From Variovorax gossypii (lineage in GTDB: Bacteria; Pseudomonadota; Gammaproteobacteria; Burkholderiales; Burkholderiaceae_C), in contig NZ_RXOE01000002.1 of assembly GCF_003965815.1 (NCBI RefSeq), positions 1,364,001-1,428,000 on the forward strand: DNA of 64,000 nt, in the 5' to 3' direction. The translations under genes were made by a program, and so were the position numbers. Shown here one piece after another: positions 1-8,812 of this stretch. Below the pieces are notes generated by a model. That model did no database searches. It was not told where the DNA came from and worked only from the letters and a program-made list of their open reading frames with translations. Each line of letters starts with the position of its first letter. Position 1 is the stretch's first letter.

Positions 1-702
1 CAGCGCGTGTACGACGAGACGCTGCGCCTGCTGGCCTCGGTCGACGCCTTCCGCGGCAGCATCGACGACATCCACAACCGCATGGGCGGGCAGCTCGACG
101 TGGCGCTGTTCGACAAGACCGCGACCAACCCGCAGGCCCGCATCGGCGAGGCGATCGCGCGCTTCACCGAGATCGCGCCCGAGGTGCGGCTTGCCGTGCA
201 CGTGGGCTCGATCAACGCCATCGAGCAGGGGGTGCTGGAGGGCAATTTCCAGATCGGCATCATTCCGGCGCACCGCGCCTCCAAGAGCCTCGTCTATGCC
301 GACCTGTTCGACGAGACCATGCTGCTGTACTGCGGCGCGGGGCATCCGCTCTTCGGCGTGAGCCACGACAAGCTCACCTGGGCCCGGCTGCGCGAACATC
401 ATTTCGCGGGGCTGGGCTACCACTCGCCCAACATGGAGCTGAGCCACCGCGCGAAGCTCTCGCGCATGGCCACTGGCTTCGACCAGGAGGCGATCGCGAC
501 GCTGATTCTCTCGGGGCGCTTCCTGGGCTTCCTGCCCGACCACTACGCGCAGGTGTTCGAAGAGCGCGGGCTCATGAAGGCGGTGCTGCCGGCGCGCTTC
601 AACTATGCGTGCCGCTTCGTCAGCCTGCTGCGGCGCTCGCCGAAGCCGTCACGGGCGGTGCTGGCGTTCCAGGAGTGCCTGGAGCAGGCGCACCGGAAGT
701 AG
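1..702 (+). CDS. LysR-family transcriptional regulator, C-terminal part (5' truncated by window edge)
   Basis: The reading frame is open from the first base, so the true start and the N-terminal helix-turn-helix lie outside the window. What remains (about 233 residues) reads as a LysR-type effector-binding domain: a segment giving GQLDVALFDKT opens the periplasmic-binding-like fold, followed by the usual hydrophobic strands such as FQIGIIP and GRFLGFLPDHYA. LysR proteins are cytoplasmic DNA-binding regulators that respond to a small molecule. The effector cannot be told. It ends tail to tail with the GntR gene, 11 bp away, so it need not regulate the operon to its right. Confidence 0.85.
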   Translation, partial: QRVYDETLRLLASVDAFRGSIDDIHNRMGGQLDVALFDKTATNPQARIGEAIARFTEIAPEVRLAVHVGSINAIEQGVLEGNFQIGIIPAHRASKSLVYADLFDETMLLYCGAGHPLFGVSHDKLTWARLREHHFAGLGYHSPNMELSHRAKLSRMATGFDQEAIATLILSGRFLGFLPDHYAQVFEERGLMKAVLPARFNYACRFVSLLRRSPKPSRAVLAFQECLEQAHRK

Positions 703-713
703 CGGTCAGCGGG

Positions 714-1478
714 TCAGCGCTGCCCGCTCGGCAGCAGCAGGTGCTTGGCGCCGATGTGCGCCTCCATCTCGTGCATGTGCTGCTCCGCGTCGACCATGTG
801 CTCGGTCATCAGCCGGCGCACCTCGTCGGCGTCTTCCCTGCGGTAGGCGGCCAGCAGCTGCGTGTGGTAGTCGACGTTCGCTTCGCCGAAGTGATGATGG
901 TCGAGCGCCTTCTTGTAGACGACGAGGTCGCGCAGCAGGTCGTTGAGAAAGCGGCACATGAATGAGAGCACCGGATTGGGGCAGCTCTCCGCCAGCATGG
1001 TGTGGAAGGCCAGCTCGGCTTCGCGCTGGGCGCGCAGTTCGTCCTCGCCGGTCGGCTCGACCGTGCACAGCCGCACGTTCTCTTCCAGCTTCTCGAACTG
1101 CTCCGGCGTGAGCTTGCCCACCACGCTCACGGCGAGCTCGGGCTCCAGCGCCTTGCGCAGCTGGTAGATGTGATGGCCGTCGAGATGGTGGAAGTGCAGG
1201 AAGTTGCGCAGCGGCTCCGAGGCGTGCTCGACCGACACCTGCTGCAGGTAGGCCCCGCCGCCGGGGCCGGTGCGGATGGAGATCAGGCCGCGCACCTCCA
1301 GCGCCTTCAGCGCCTCGCGCACGGTGCTCTTCGAATAGCCGAAAAGCTCGATCAGTTCCTTCTCGTTCGGTAGCCGGTCGCCGGGCTGCTTGCGCTCCGC
1401 CACGATCCAGCGCTTGACGTCTTCGACGATGACGTCCGAGAGCTTTTGCCGCTTGGGACGGTTCTGCCCCACTTTCAT
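714..1478 (-). CDS. GntR-family regulator with FCD effector domain
   Basis: A 254-residue cytoplasmic regulator. The N-terminal winged helix (about residues 10-75) contains KELIELFGYSKSTVREALKALEVRGLI, the typical GntR recognition helix, and the C-terminal all-helical FCD domain follows, with conserved positions such as the HTMLAESCPNPVL stretch. The start is placed at the ATG giving MKVGQNRPKR; an upstream in-frame extension would run through an intergenic repeat and is not believable. It is divergent from the ABC transporter operon starting at 1790, so it is a natural candidate for its local repressor. FCD-type GntR proteins usually respond to organic or amino acids; the ligand here is unknown. 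Confidence 0.85.
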   Translation of the reverse strand: MKVGQNRPKRQKLSDVIVEDVKRWIVAERKQPGDRLPNEKELIELFGYSKSTVREALKALEVRGLISIRTGPGGGAYLQQVSVEHASEPLRNFLHFHHLDGHHIYQLRKALEPELAVSVVGKLTPEQFEKLEENVRLCTVEPTGEDELRAQREAELAFHTMLAESCPNPVLSFMCRFLNDLLRDLVVYKKALDHHHFGEANVDYHTQLLAAYRREDADEVRRLMTEHMVDAEQHMHEMEAHIGAKHLLLPSGQR

Positions 1479-1480
1479 TC

Positions 1481-1537
1481 GCTCACCCCCAGGCTCCGCG
1501 CACTTCGTGTCGTTTCGCCCATCCCCTCGCCGGGGGC
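1481..1537. repeat. Intergenic repeat, copy A
   Basis: About 57 bp that match copy B (31990-32045) at most positions, including the shared block AGGCT-C/G-CGCGCACTTCGTG. It starts with a C-run and ends in CGGGGGC, so the ends can pair as a stem. It sits just upstream of a gene start, outside coding sequence, as is common for such elements in Comamonadaceae genomes. Confidence 0.65.
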
Positions 1538-1673
1538 AATGCCAGCGGCCCGGCAAAGCCGGTTCCGCGGCATTTCACGATCAGATGGAGACGAATTCAT
1601 GCGTTCGGAGCGATGGAAAAACAGAAGGTGACCTGTAAGCAGGTATTGGGCCCCAAGGGGAGCGCCGCAGATT

Positions 1674-1690
1674 TTGGCACGGCTGTTGCT
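1674..1690 (+). promoter_or_regulatory. Sigma-54 (-24/-12) promoter
   Basis: The sequence TTGGCACGGCTGTTGCT fits the sigma-54 consensus YTGGCACG-N4-TTGCW at every specified base, with the right spacing between the GG of -24 and the GC of -12. Transcription would start near 1702 and give a leader of roughly 90 nt to the ATG at 1790. Sigma-54 promoters need an AAA+ activator; none is encoded next to it. The site implies nitrogen or effector-dependent control of the transporter/hydrolase operon. Confidence 0.75.
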
Positions 1691-1789
1691 AGCGGGTTTT
1701 TACCAACATATTAATCCAATTTATCCGCTTAAATTCGCCGCGATCGCTGGCGTCCCTTTTCCTTACTTCCCACCACGACCGGAGAACTC

Positions 1790-2995
1790 ATGCAACGCAG
1801 ACAACTTCTTCAGCTGGCCGCCCTGTCGGCTGCCCCCGCCTCGCTGCTCGCGGGCCGCGCCGCCTTCGCACAATCGGCCGAGGCGATCCGCTTCGGCTGC
1901 CCGGTCCCGATGTCGGGAGCCTTCGCCGCCAACGGCAAGTTCGCCGACCTGGGCATGAAGCTGGCCATCGAGCAGTACGGCAGCGTGCTGAAGCGTCCGC
2001 TGGCCTACACGGTGCTCGACACCGAGGGCAAGCCGGCCACGGCGGTGCGCAAGGTGCAGGAAGCCTCGCAGCAGCAGGGCGCGAAGTTCTTCGCCGGCGG
2101 CATCCTGTCGTCGGAAGCGCTGGCCATGGGCAAGGAGGCCGAGAAGGCCGGCGGCCTCTTCATCACCACCGCCGGCGCCGACGAGATCACCGGCAAGGAC
2201 TGCAACCCCGCCACCTTCCGCTGGTCGGTGCCCACCTTCGGCGCGATCGAACAGACGGTGCGCCCGCTGATCGCCTCCATGCCGAAGGCCAAGCGCTGGT
2301 ACACGATCACGCCGCAGTACGTGTTCGGCGACGGCCTGCTGAGCGCCGCCAAGAACATCTTCCAGGAGAAGGGCATCGAGCACGTGGGCAACAGCTACCA
2401 CTCGCTCACCGAGAAGGAGTTCAGCGGCTACCTCACCAACGCCATGGCCGCCAAGCCCGACGTGCTGCTGCTGCTGAACTTCGGCGCGCAGTCGTCGGCC
2501 GCGCTGCGCCAGGCGGTGAGCTTCGGCATGCACAAGAACATGACGATCCTGATGGCGTGGGCTTCGGGGCTCGAGCAGTTCGACGAGCTGGGCGCCGACC
2601 TGTGCGACGGCGTCTACTTCGGCGCGCAGTACTGGCACACCGCCGACACGCCGCTCAACAAGGACCTTGTGAAGCGCACCGCCGACAAGCTCAAGATCGT
2701 GCCCAACTACAGCCTCGCCGGCTCGTACATCTGCACCAAGATCCTGATCGACGGCATCGTGAAGGCCGGCTCGGTCGACCAGAAGGCGGTCATCGCCGCG
2801 CTCGAAGGCATGAAGTTCGACGGGCTCACGGGCAGCGAGGAAATCCGCAGGGCCGACCATCAGGTGGTGAAGGACTACTACCTGCTCAAGGGCAAGGCCA
2901 AGTCGAAGATGAAGGACGCGGCGGACTACGTCGACGTGGTCAGCTCGGGCAAGTCCTTCCTCCCGGTAGACAAGACGGGCTGCAAGCTGGCCTGA
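1790..2995 (+). CDS. Branched-chain-amino-acid-type ABC transporter substrate-binding protein
   Basis: A 401-residue periplasmic binding protein of the Peripla_BP_6/LivJ family, first gene of the operon. The N-terminus MQRRQLLQLAALSAAP has a twin-arginine-like RRxLL motif, a hydrophobic segment and a likely cleavage after AFA, so export by Tat is possible. The mature protein starts with the typical IRFGCPVPMSGAFAANGK strand-loop. The ligand is unknown: LivJ relatives bind amino acids, amides, urea or aromatic acids, and the hydrolase downstream suggests an amide- or carbamoyl-type compound. The permease gene follows after about 90 bp. Confidence 0.9.
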   Translation: MQRRQLLQLAALSAAPASLLAGRAAFAQSAEAIRFGCPVPMSGAFAANGKFADLGMKLAIEQYGSVLKRPLAYTVLDTEGKPATAVRKVQEASQQQGAKFFAGGILSSEALAMGKEAEKAGGLFITTAGADEITGKDCNPATFRWSVPTFGAIEQTVRPLIASMPKAKRWYTITPQYVFGDGLLSAAKNIFQEKGIEHVGNSYHSLTEKEFSGYLTNAMAAKPDVLLLLNFGAQSSAALRQAVSFGMHKNMTILMAWASGLEQFDELGADLCDGVYFGAQYWHTADTPLNKDLVKRTADKLKIVPNYSLAGSYICTKILIDGIVKAGSVDQKAVIAALEGMKFDGLTGSEEIRRADHQVVKDYYLLKGKAKSKMKDAADYVDVVSSGKSFLPVDKTGCKLA

Positions 2996-3088
2996 CGCCG
3001 CCCGGACCGATGCCTTCGCCCGCACCCGCTCGGTGTGCGGCGGGGCCCCGGTCCGCCCGCACGTACCTGCGCGTACCCCTCGACTCCC

Positions 3089-3949
3089 ATGTCCGTCTAC
3101 CTGCTACAGACCATCAACGGAATCGGCATCGGCATGCTGTATTTCCTGCTGGCGGTCGGCCTGTCCATCGTGTTCGGCCTGCTGCGCTTCGTGAACTTCG
3201 CGCACGGGGCCTTCTACCTGCTGGGCGCCTATCTCTGCTTCCAGGCCCTTCAATGGGGCATGAACTTCTGGCTCGCGCTGGTGCTGGTGCCGCTCTTCGT
3301 GGGCGCGCTGGGCTGGCTGGCCGAGAAACTGCTGCTGCGCCGCGTGTACGCCAAGGCGCATGAGTTCCACATCCTCGTCACGGTGGGCCTGGCGCTCGCG
3401 GTGCAGGAGATCGTGATCGTGTTCTGGGGCCCGCTGGGCAACAGCGTCGCCACGCCCGACCTGCTGCAGGGCGTGGTCATGTGGGGCTCGTTCGTCTATC
3501 CCAAGTACCGGCTCTTCGTGATCGGCTTCACCGCCGTGCTCGCGGTGCTGCTGTGGTGGGTGCTCGAAGGCACGCGCCTGGGCAGCGCGGTGCGCGCGGG
3601 CAGCGAGTCGACCGAGATGGTGTCGCTGCTCGGCATCAACGTGTTCCGCGTGTTCAGCCTGGTGTTCGCGCTCGGCGCGGCCACGGCGGCGCTGGCCGGC
3701 GTGCTGGCCGCGCCCATCCGCGGCGCCGAGCCCTTCATGGGCGTGGAAGCGCTGGCCGTGGCCTTCGTGGTCGTGGTGATCGGCGGGCTCGGCAGCTTCG
3801 GCGGCGCGCTCGTGGGCGGGCTGCTGATCGGCATCGTGCAAAGCCTCATGAGCACCATCTGGCCGCCGGGTGCGAGCCTGATGGTCTACATCGCGATGGC
3901 GGCCGTGCTGCTCTTGCGCCCCCATGGCCTCCTCGGCCGGAAAGCATGA
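3089..3949 (+). CDS. livH: ABC transporter permease, LivH type
   Basis: A 286-residue inner-membrane protein with about eight hydrophobic segments. It has the LivH-family N-terminus (LLQTINGIGIGMLYFLLAVG, then SIVFGLLRFVNFAHG) and the conserved C-terminal loop VVVIGGLGSFGGALVGG. Together with the LivM partner it forms the translocation pore for the ligand delivered by the binding protein. The start is the ATG giving MSVYLLQ; an earlier in-frame start would add 18 residues without membrane character. Its stop overlaps the next start (ATGA), indicating translational coupling. Confidence 0.92.
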   Translation: MSVYLLQTINGIGIGMLYFLLAVGLSIVFGLLRFVNFAHGAFYLLGAYLCFQALQWGMNFWLALVLVPLFVGALGWLAEKLLLRRVYAKAHEFHILVTVGLALAVQEIVIVFWGPLGNSVATPDLLQGVVMWGSFVYPKYRLFVIGFTAVLAVLLWWVLEGTRLGSAVRAGSESTEMVSLLGINVFRVFSLVFALGAATAALAGVLAAPIRGAEPFMGVEALAVAFVVVVIGGLGSFGGALVGGLLIGIVQSLMSTIWPPGASLMVYIAMAAVLLLRPHGLLGRKA

Positions 3950-4938
3950 ACGGACACGCCATGCCGAGAAAAATCACTTTCCTCCTGGCACTCATCGCCG
4001 TGCTGGGCCTGCCGCTGGTGCTGAGCTCGGGTTCGCTCGCGAGCGAGGTGCTCATCTACGCGCTGGCCGCGCTGGGCTGCAACCTGCTGCTGGGCTACAC
4101 CGGGCTGCTCTCTTTCGGGCAGGGCATCTTCTTCGGGCTGGGCAGCTACACCATCGCCATATTGCTCACGCGGCTGCAGCTGCCGATGCCGCTCGCGCTG
4201 GCCGCTGCCGTGGCCATGGGCGCGTTCGGCGCGGCTGTGGTGGGCTGGGTTGCCATCCGCCAGCGTGGCACCTACTTCGTGATGCTCACGCTGGCCTTCG
4301 CGCAGATGTTCTATTTCATTGCCTACACCGCCACCGGCCTGACCGGCGGCGACAACGGCCTGCTCGACGTGCCGCGCCCCGGCTTCATGGACACGCCCTG
4401 GAAGTACTACGCCTTCGTCGCCGTGGTGTTCCTCGTCGCCTTCGGCCTGCTGCTGCGCGTGACCGATTCGGTCTTCGGCCGCACGCTGCTGGCCATCCGC
4501 GACAACGAGGACCGCGCCGCCGCGGTGGGCTACGACCTCAAGCGCTTCAAGCTGCTGGCCTTCGTGATCTCGGGGGCCGTCACCGGCCTCGCGGGCGGGC
4601 TGCACGCGATGATGACCGGCATCGCGCCGCTGTCGAACGCCGAGTACCACACGAGCGAGATGATCCTGGTCATCACCGTGATCGGCGGCACCGGTAACCT
4701 GTTCGCCTCCGTGCTGGGCTCGGCGTTCTACGTGCTGCTGGCCGACTGGCTCTCCACGCTGTGGCCGCGCTGGCTGCTGCTGCTGGGGCTGCTGCTGATC
4801 GGCGTGAGCATCGGCATGCAGCGCGGGCTCTGGGGGCTGGGCGAGGGCGCCTGGAAACGCATCTTCCGCAAGACGCCGGCGGCTCCGGCCGCGCCTGTTG
4901 CTCCTGTCTCGCCTGCCGCGCAAGGAGAAAAAGCATGA
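3946..4938 (+). CDS. livM: ABC transporter permease, LivM type
   Basis: A 330-residue inner-membrane permease with the LivM signature segments NLLLGYTGLLSFGQGIFFGLG near the N-terminus and a conserved GLAGGLHA region further on, plus a C-terminal Ala/Pro-rich tail (AAPAAPVAPVSPAAQ) that is probably disordered and cytoplasmic. The ATG used overlaps the livH stop by four bases; a second ATG five codons later is also possible. It overlaps the following ATPase gene in the same ATGA way. Confidence 0.92.
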   Translation: MNGHAMPRKITFLLALIAVLGLPLVLSSGSLASEVLIYALAALGCNLLLGYTGLLSFGQGIFFGLGSYTIAILLTRLQLPMPLALAAAVAMGAFGAAVVGWVAIRQRGTYFVMLTLAFAQMFYFIAYTATGLTGGDNGLLDVPRPGFMDTPWKYYAFVAVVFLVAFGLLLRVTDSVFGRTLLAIRDNEDRAAAVGYDLKRFKLLAFVISGAVTGLAGGLHAMMTGIAPLSNAEYHTSEMILVITVIGGTGNLFASVLGSAFYVLLADWLSTLWPRWLLLLGLLLIGVSIGMQRGLWGLGEGAWKRIFRKTPAAPAAPVAPVSPAAQGEKA

Positions 4939-5698
4939 GCGACGTTCTCATCGAAGCCGTCGGCGTCACCAAGCACTACGGCAAGTTCGCCGCGCTCGGC
5001 GGGGTCGACCTGAAGATCCGGCGCAACACCGTGCACTCGGTGATCGGCCCCAACGGCGCGGGCAAGACCACGCTGTTCCACATGCTCACCGGCACCGGCA
5101 TGACCACCGGCGGGCGCATTTTGTTCGACGGCCACGACGTCACGCGCGAGCCCGATCACAAGCGCGTGCAGCGTGGCATGGCGCGCTCGTTCCAGGTCAC
5201 GGCGCTGTTCGCGAGCCTGCCGGTGCGCGAGAACCTGCGCGTGGCGGCGCAGGGCATTTCGCCGCGCCAGGCCATGAACTGCTGGCGCGCGCCGGTCGGC
5301 GAACTGGCCCGCACGCAGGTCGTGGACGAGGTGCTGCAGCGCATCGGCCTGGAGCGCCTGGCGAACACGCCGGCCGGCGAGCTCTCGCACGGCCAGCAGC
5401 GCCGCCTCGAAGTCGGCATGGCGCTGGCCGCAAGGCCGAAGGCGATCTTCCTCGACGAGCCGACCTCGGGCATGGGCATCGACGACCTCGACGACATGAA
5501 GCAGCTGATCCGCGGCCTGCGCGACGCGCACACCGTGGTTCTCATCGAGCACAACATGAACATCGTGATGGACATCTCCGACACCGTGACCGTGATGCAG
5601 CTGGGCCGCGTGCTCGCCGAGGGGCTTCCGGGCGACATCCGTGCCGATGCGCGCGTGCGCACCGCCTACCTGGGCAACATGATCACCGGAGGCAAGGC

Positions 5699-5702
<4 letters not shown>
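4935..5702 (+). CDS. livG: ABC transporter ATP-binding protein, LivG type
   Basis: A 255-residue cytoplasmic ATPase. It has a Walker A motif GPNGAGKTT, a Walker B motif IFLDEPTSGM and a signature reading LSHGQQRRLE, where the usual second G of LSGGQ is H, a variant common in LivG-type subunits. The C-terminal region MQLGRVLAEGLPGDI is family-typical. It powers the livHM permease together with LivF, and overlaps both neighbours by four bases. Confidence 0.93.
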
Positions 5703-6406
<704 letters not shown>

Positions 6407-6443
6407 GGCTTCCCGCAGTCCCTTCCTTCTTCCTGGAAAAGCC

Positions 6444-7700
6444 ATGAAAAACTCACACGACGAACTCCGCATCGACGGCCAGCGGCTCTGGAACTCGCTG
6501 ATGGAACTGGCGCAGCTCGGCGCCACCGAGAAAGGCGGCGTCTGCCGCATCGCACTGACCGACCTCGACCGCCAGGGCCGCGACCTGTTCTCGCGCTGGG
6601 CCCGCGAGGCAGGCTGCGAGGTGCGCGTGGACGCCATCGGCAACATCTTCGCGCGCCGCGCCGGCCGCAACAACGCGCTGCCGTCCGTCACCACCGGCAG
6701 CCACATCGACACGCAGCCCACGGGAGGCAAGTTCGACGGCAACTACGGCGTGCTCGCCGGGCTCGAAGTGATCCGCACCTTGAACGACGCCAAGGTCGAG
6801 ACCGAGGCGCCGCTCGAAGTGGCAGTGTGGACCAACGAGGAAGGCTCGCGCTTCGTGCCCGTGATGATGGGCTCGGGCGTGTTCGCCGGCGCCTTCACGC
6901 TCGAGCATGCGCTGTCGCAGCGCGACAACGACGGCGTGAGCGTGTCCGAGGCACTGGCCTCCATCGGCTACGCGGGCAGCACGCCGGCCTCGGCAACGGC
7001 ATCGCCCGTGGGCGCGTACTTCGAGGCGCACATCGAGCAGGGCCCGGTGCTCGAAGCCAACGAGCGCGTGATCGGCGTGGTCGAGGGCGCGCTGGGCCAG
7101 CGCTGGTACGACGTGGTGGTGCAAGGCATGGAAGCCCATGCCGGCCCCACGCCGATGGAGCTGCGCAAGGATGCGCTGCTCGCAGCCTCCGAGCTCGTGA
7201 TCGAGGTCAACCGCATCGCGCTTGCCCATGCGCCGCATGGGCGCGGCACGGTCGGCTGGATCGACGCGTATCCGAACTCGCGCAACGTGATCCCGGGCCG
7301 CGTGAAGCTCAGCGTCGACCTGCGCGCGGCCGACGACGTGGTGCTGTCGGCCCTCGACGCCGCCCTGAAGGAAACCGTGCAGCGCATCGCGGCGAAGGCC
7401 AAGGTCGAGATCTCGGTGGAGCAGGTCGTGTACTTCCCGCCGCAGCCCTTCACGCCGAAGCTGGTGTCGGCCGTGCGCGATGCGGCGCAGGCGCAGGGCA
7501 TGACATGGATGAACGTGATCAGCGGTGCGGGCCACGACGCTGTGTACCTCGCGCGCGTGTGCCCTGCGGCCATGATCTTCGTGCCCTGCCTCGACGGCAT
7601 CAGCCACAACGAGATCGAGGACGCGCAGCCCGACCATCTCGAAGCCGGCTGCAACGTGCTGCTGCAGGCGATGCTGCAGAGCGCGGGAGTCGCCTCGTGA
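6444..7700 (+). CDS. Zn-dependent hydrolase of the M20 allantoate amidohydrolase / N-carbamoyl-amino-acid hydrolase / beta-ureidopropionase type
   Basis: A 418-residue cytoplasmic enzyme. The segment GSHIDTQPTGGKFDGNYGV carries the first metal-binding His and the bridging Asp, and WTNEEGSRF carries the catalytic Glu pair, both typical of the amidohydrolase branch of M20. MEAHAGPTPM and ISGAGHDA provide further metal/substrate residues, and the dimerisation-domain motif is in place. These enzymes hydrolyse ureido or carbamoyl amides with release of ammonia. The start is ATG 6444 with GGAAAA just upstream, rather than an upstream TTG. Its place in the operon suggests it breaks down the imported compound. 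The exact substrate is not decidable. Confidence 0.88.
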   Translation: MKNSHDELRIDGQRLWNSLMELAQLGATEKGGVCRIALTDLDRQGRDLFSRWAREAGCEVRVDAIGNIFARRAGRNNALPSVTTGSHIDTQPTGGKFDGNYGVLAGLEVIRTLNDAKVETEAPLEVAVWTNEEGSRFVPVMMGSGVFAGAFTLEHALSQRDNDGVSVSEALASIGYAGSTPASATASPVGAYFEAHIEQGPVLEANERVIGVVEGALGQRWYDVVVQGMEAHAGPTPMELRKDALLAASELVIEVNRIALAHAPHGRGTVGWIDAYPNSRNVIPGRVKLSVDLRAADDVVLSALDAALKETVQRIAAKAKVEISVEQVVYFPPQPFTPKLVSAVRDAAQAQGMTWMNVISGAGHDAVYLARVCPAAMIFVPCLDGISHNEIEDAQPDHLEAGCNVLLQAMLQSAGVAS

Positions 7701-8812
7701 AGACCTGGCGTATTGCCCTTGCTGCGCTGACCCTGGCGTGGGCTGCGGCGGCGCCGGCCGCCGAGCCCATCCTCGTCGGCCAGTCCGCCGTGCTGACCGG
7801 ACCGCTGGCGCCCAACAGCCTGGCGTTCATGGAAGGCCAGAAGCTGCTGTTCGACCAGCTGAACAAGGCCGGCGGCGTCGGCGGGCGGCCCGTCAAGCTG
7901 ATCACCTACGACGACGTCTACGCGCCGGACAAGGCGGCGGCCAACGCCGAGAAGCTGCTCGGCACCGACCGCGTGGTCTGCCTCTTCGGCACCATGGGCA
8001 CGGGCATCGGCGCGGCCATGGTGCCGGTCGCGGCGAAGTACGACAGCTTCATCTTCGGCGGGCTGACCGGCGCGGCCGTGCTGCGCGGGCCGAAGGTGCC
8101 GATCTACCACGTGCGCGAGTCGTACGCCGACGAGGTGCATCGCGTGATGAACCACCTGAAGACGGTGGGCGTGGTGCGCATCGCCGTCGTGTCGAGCGAC
8201 GACGCCTACGGCAAGGGCATCGAGAAGGACGCGCTGGAGGCGCTGCAGAAGAACGGGCTGTCCCCGGTGCTGTCGCTGCGCTTCGATCCGCAGGAGAAAG
8301 AACCGGCGCGCACCGCGCAGCAGGTCATCGCCAGCGGCGCGCAGGCTGTGTACGTCATCGCGGCGGGCATGCCGGCCATCAACGTCATCCGCGCGCTGGT
8401 CGCGGCGCCGGTGCATCCGCAGATCTACACGAACTCGGTGGCCAGCTCCTTCCTGCTCTACAAGGAGCTGGGGGACAAGAGCCGCGGCATCGTGCTGTCG
8501 CAGGTGATGCCGCCTTTCTGGAAGACCCGCTTCCCCATCGTCGACGAATACCAGCGCGCGCGCAGGAGCGCGGGCAGCGAGGGTGAGGGCTCCTACCTGG
8601 GCCTGGAGGGCTACATCACGGCCAAGGCATTCGCGGAAGCGCTGCAGCGCGTGAAGGGGCCGGTGACCACCGAGTCGCTGCGGCGCAGCATCGAGACTTC
8701 GCCTCCCATGGACCTGGGCGGATACACGCTCGCCTTCAGGCCTGACAACCGCAACGGCTCCAGCTTCGGCGACATCACCATGCTGGCCAGCGGTGGAAAG
8801 TTTGCGCAATGA
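7697..8812 (+). CDS. Second branched-chain-type ABC transporter substrate-binding protein
   Basis: A 371-residue Peripla_BP_6 protein with a Sec signal peptide (hydrophobic ALAALTLAWAAAAPAAA-like stretch, cleavage about residue 21) and the family start ILVGQSAVLTGPLA. It starts with GTG, overlapping the stop of the hydrolase gene (GTGA). It is only distantly like the first binding protein of the same operon, which suggests that one permease complex is fed by two receptors, or that this one senses a related compound. Confidence 0.88.
   Translation: MKTWRIALAALTLAWAAAAPAAEPILVGQSAVLTGPLAPNSLAFMEGQKLLFDQLNKAGGVGGRPVKLITYDDVYAPDKAAANAEKLLGTDRVVCLFGTMGTGIGAAMVPVAAKYDSFIFGGLTGAAVLRGPKVPIYHVRESYADEVHRVMNHLKTVGVVRIAVVSSDDAYGKGIEKDALEALQKNGLSPVLSLRFDPQEKEPARTAQQVIASGAQAVYVIAAGMPAINVIRALVAAPVHPQIYTNSVASSFLLYKELGDKSRGIVLSQVMPPFWKTRFPIVDEYQRARRSAGSEGEGSYLGLEGYITAKAFAEALQRVKGPVTTESLRRSIETSPPMDLGGYTLAFRPDNRNGSSFGDITMLASGGKFAQ

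Larger units (their letters stand above)
1479..1789. other. Divergent intergenic region between GntR gene and transporter operon
   Basis: This 311-bp stretch has no convincing gene. It contains an intergenic repeat copy next to the GntR start (1481-1537), a short symmetric element TTGGGCCCCAA near 1646, and a consensus sigma-54 promoter (1674-1690). Past 1690 it becomes AT-rich (around 1705-1740), unusual for this genome, before the start of the substrate-binding protein gene. The symmetric element could be a GntR operator, but that is inference. Confidence 0.6.

Noticed and set aside
1763..3025. Long minus-strand open frame opposite the first substrate-binding protein
   Set aside because: It is a GC-rich shadow of a well-supported gene: its translation is Arg/His/Gly/Leu-rich with no known domain.
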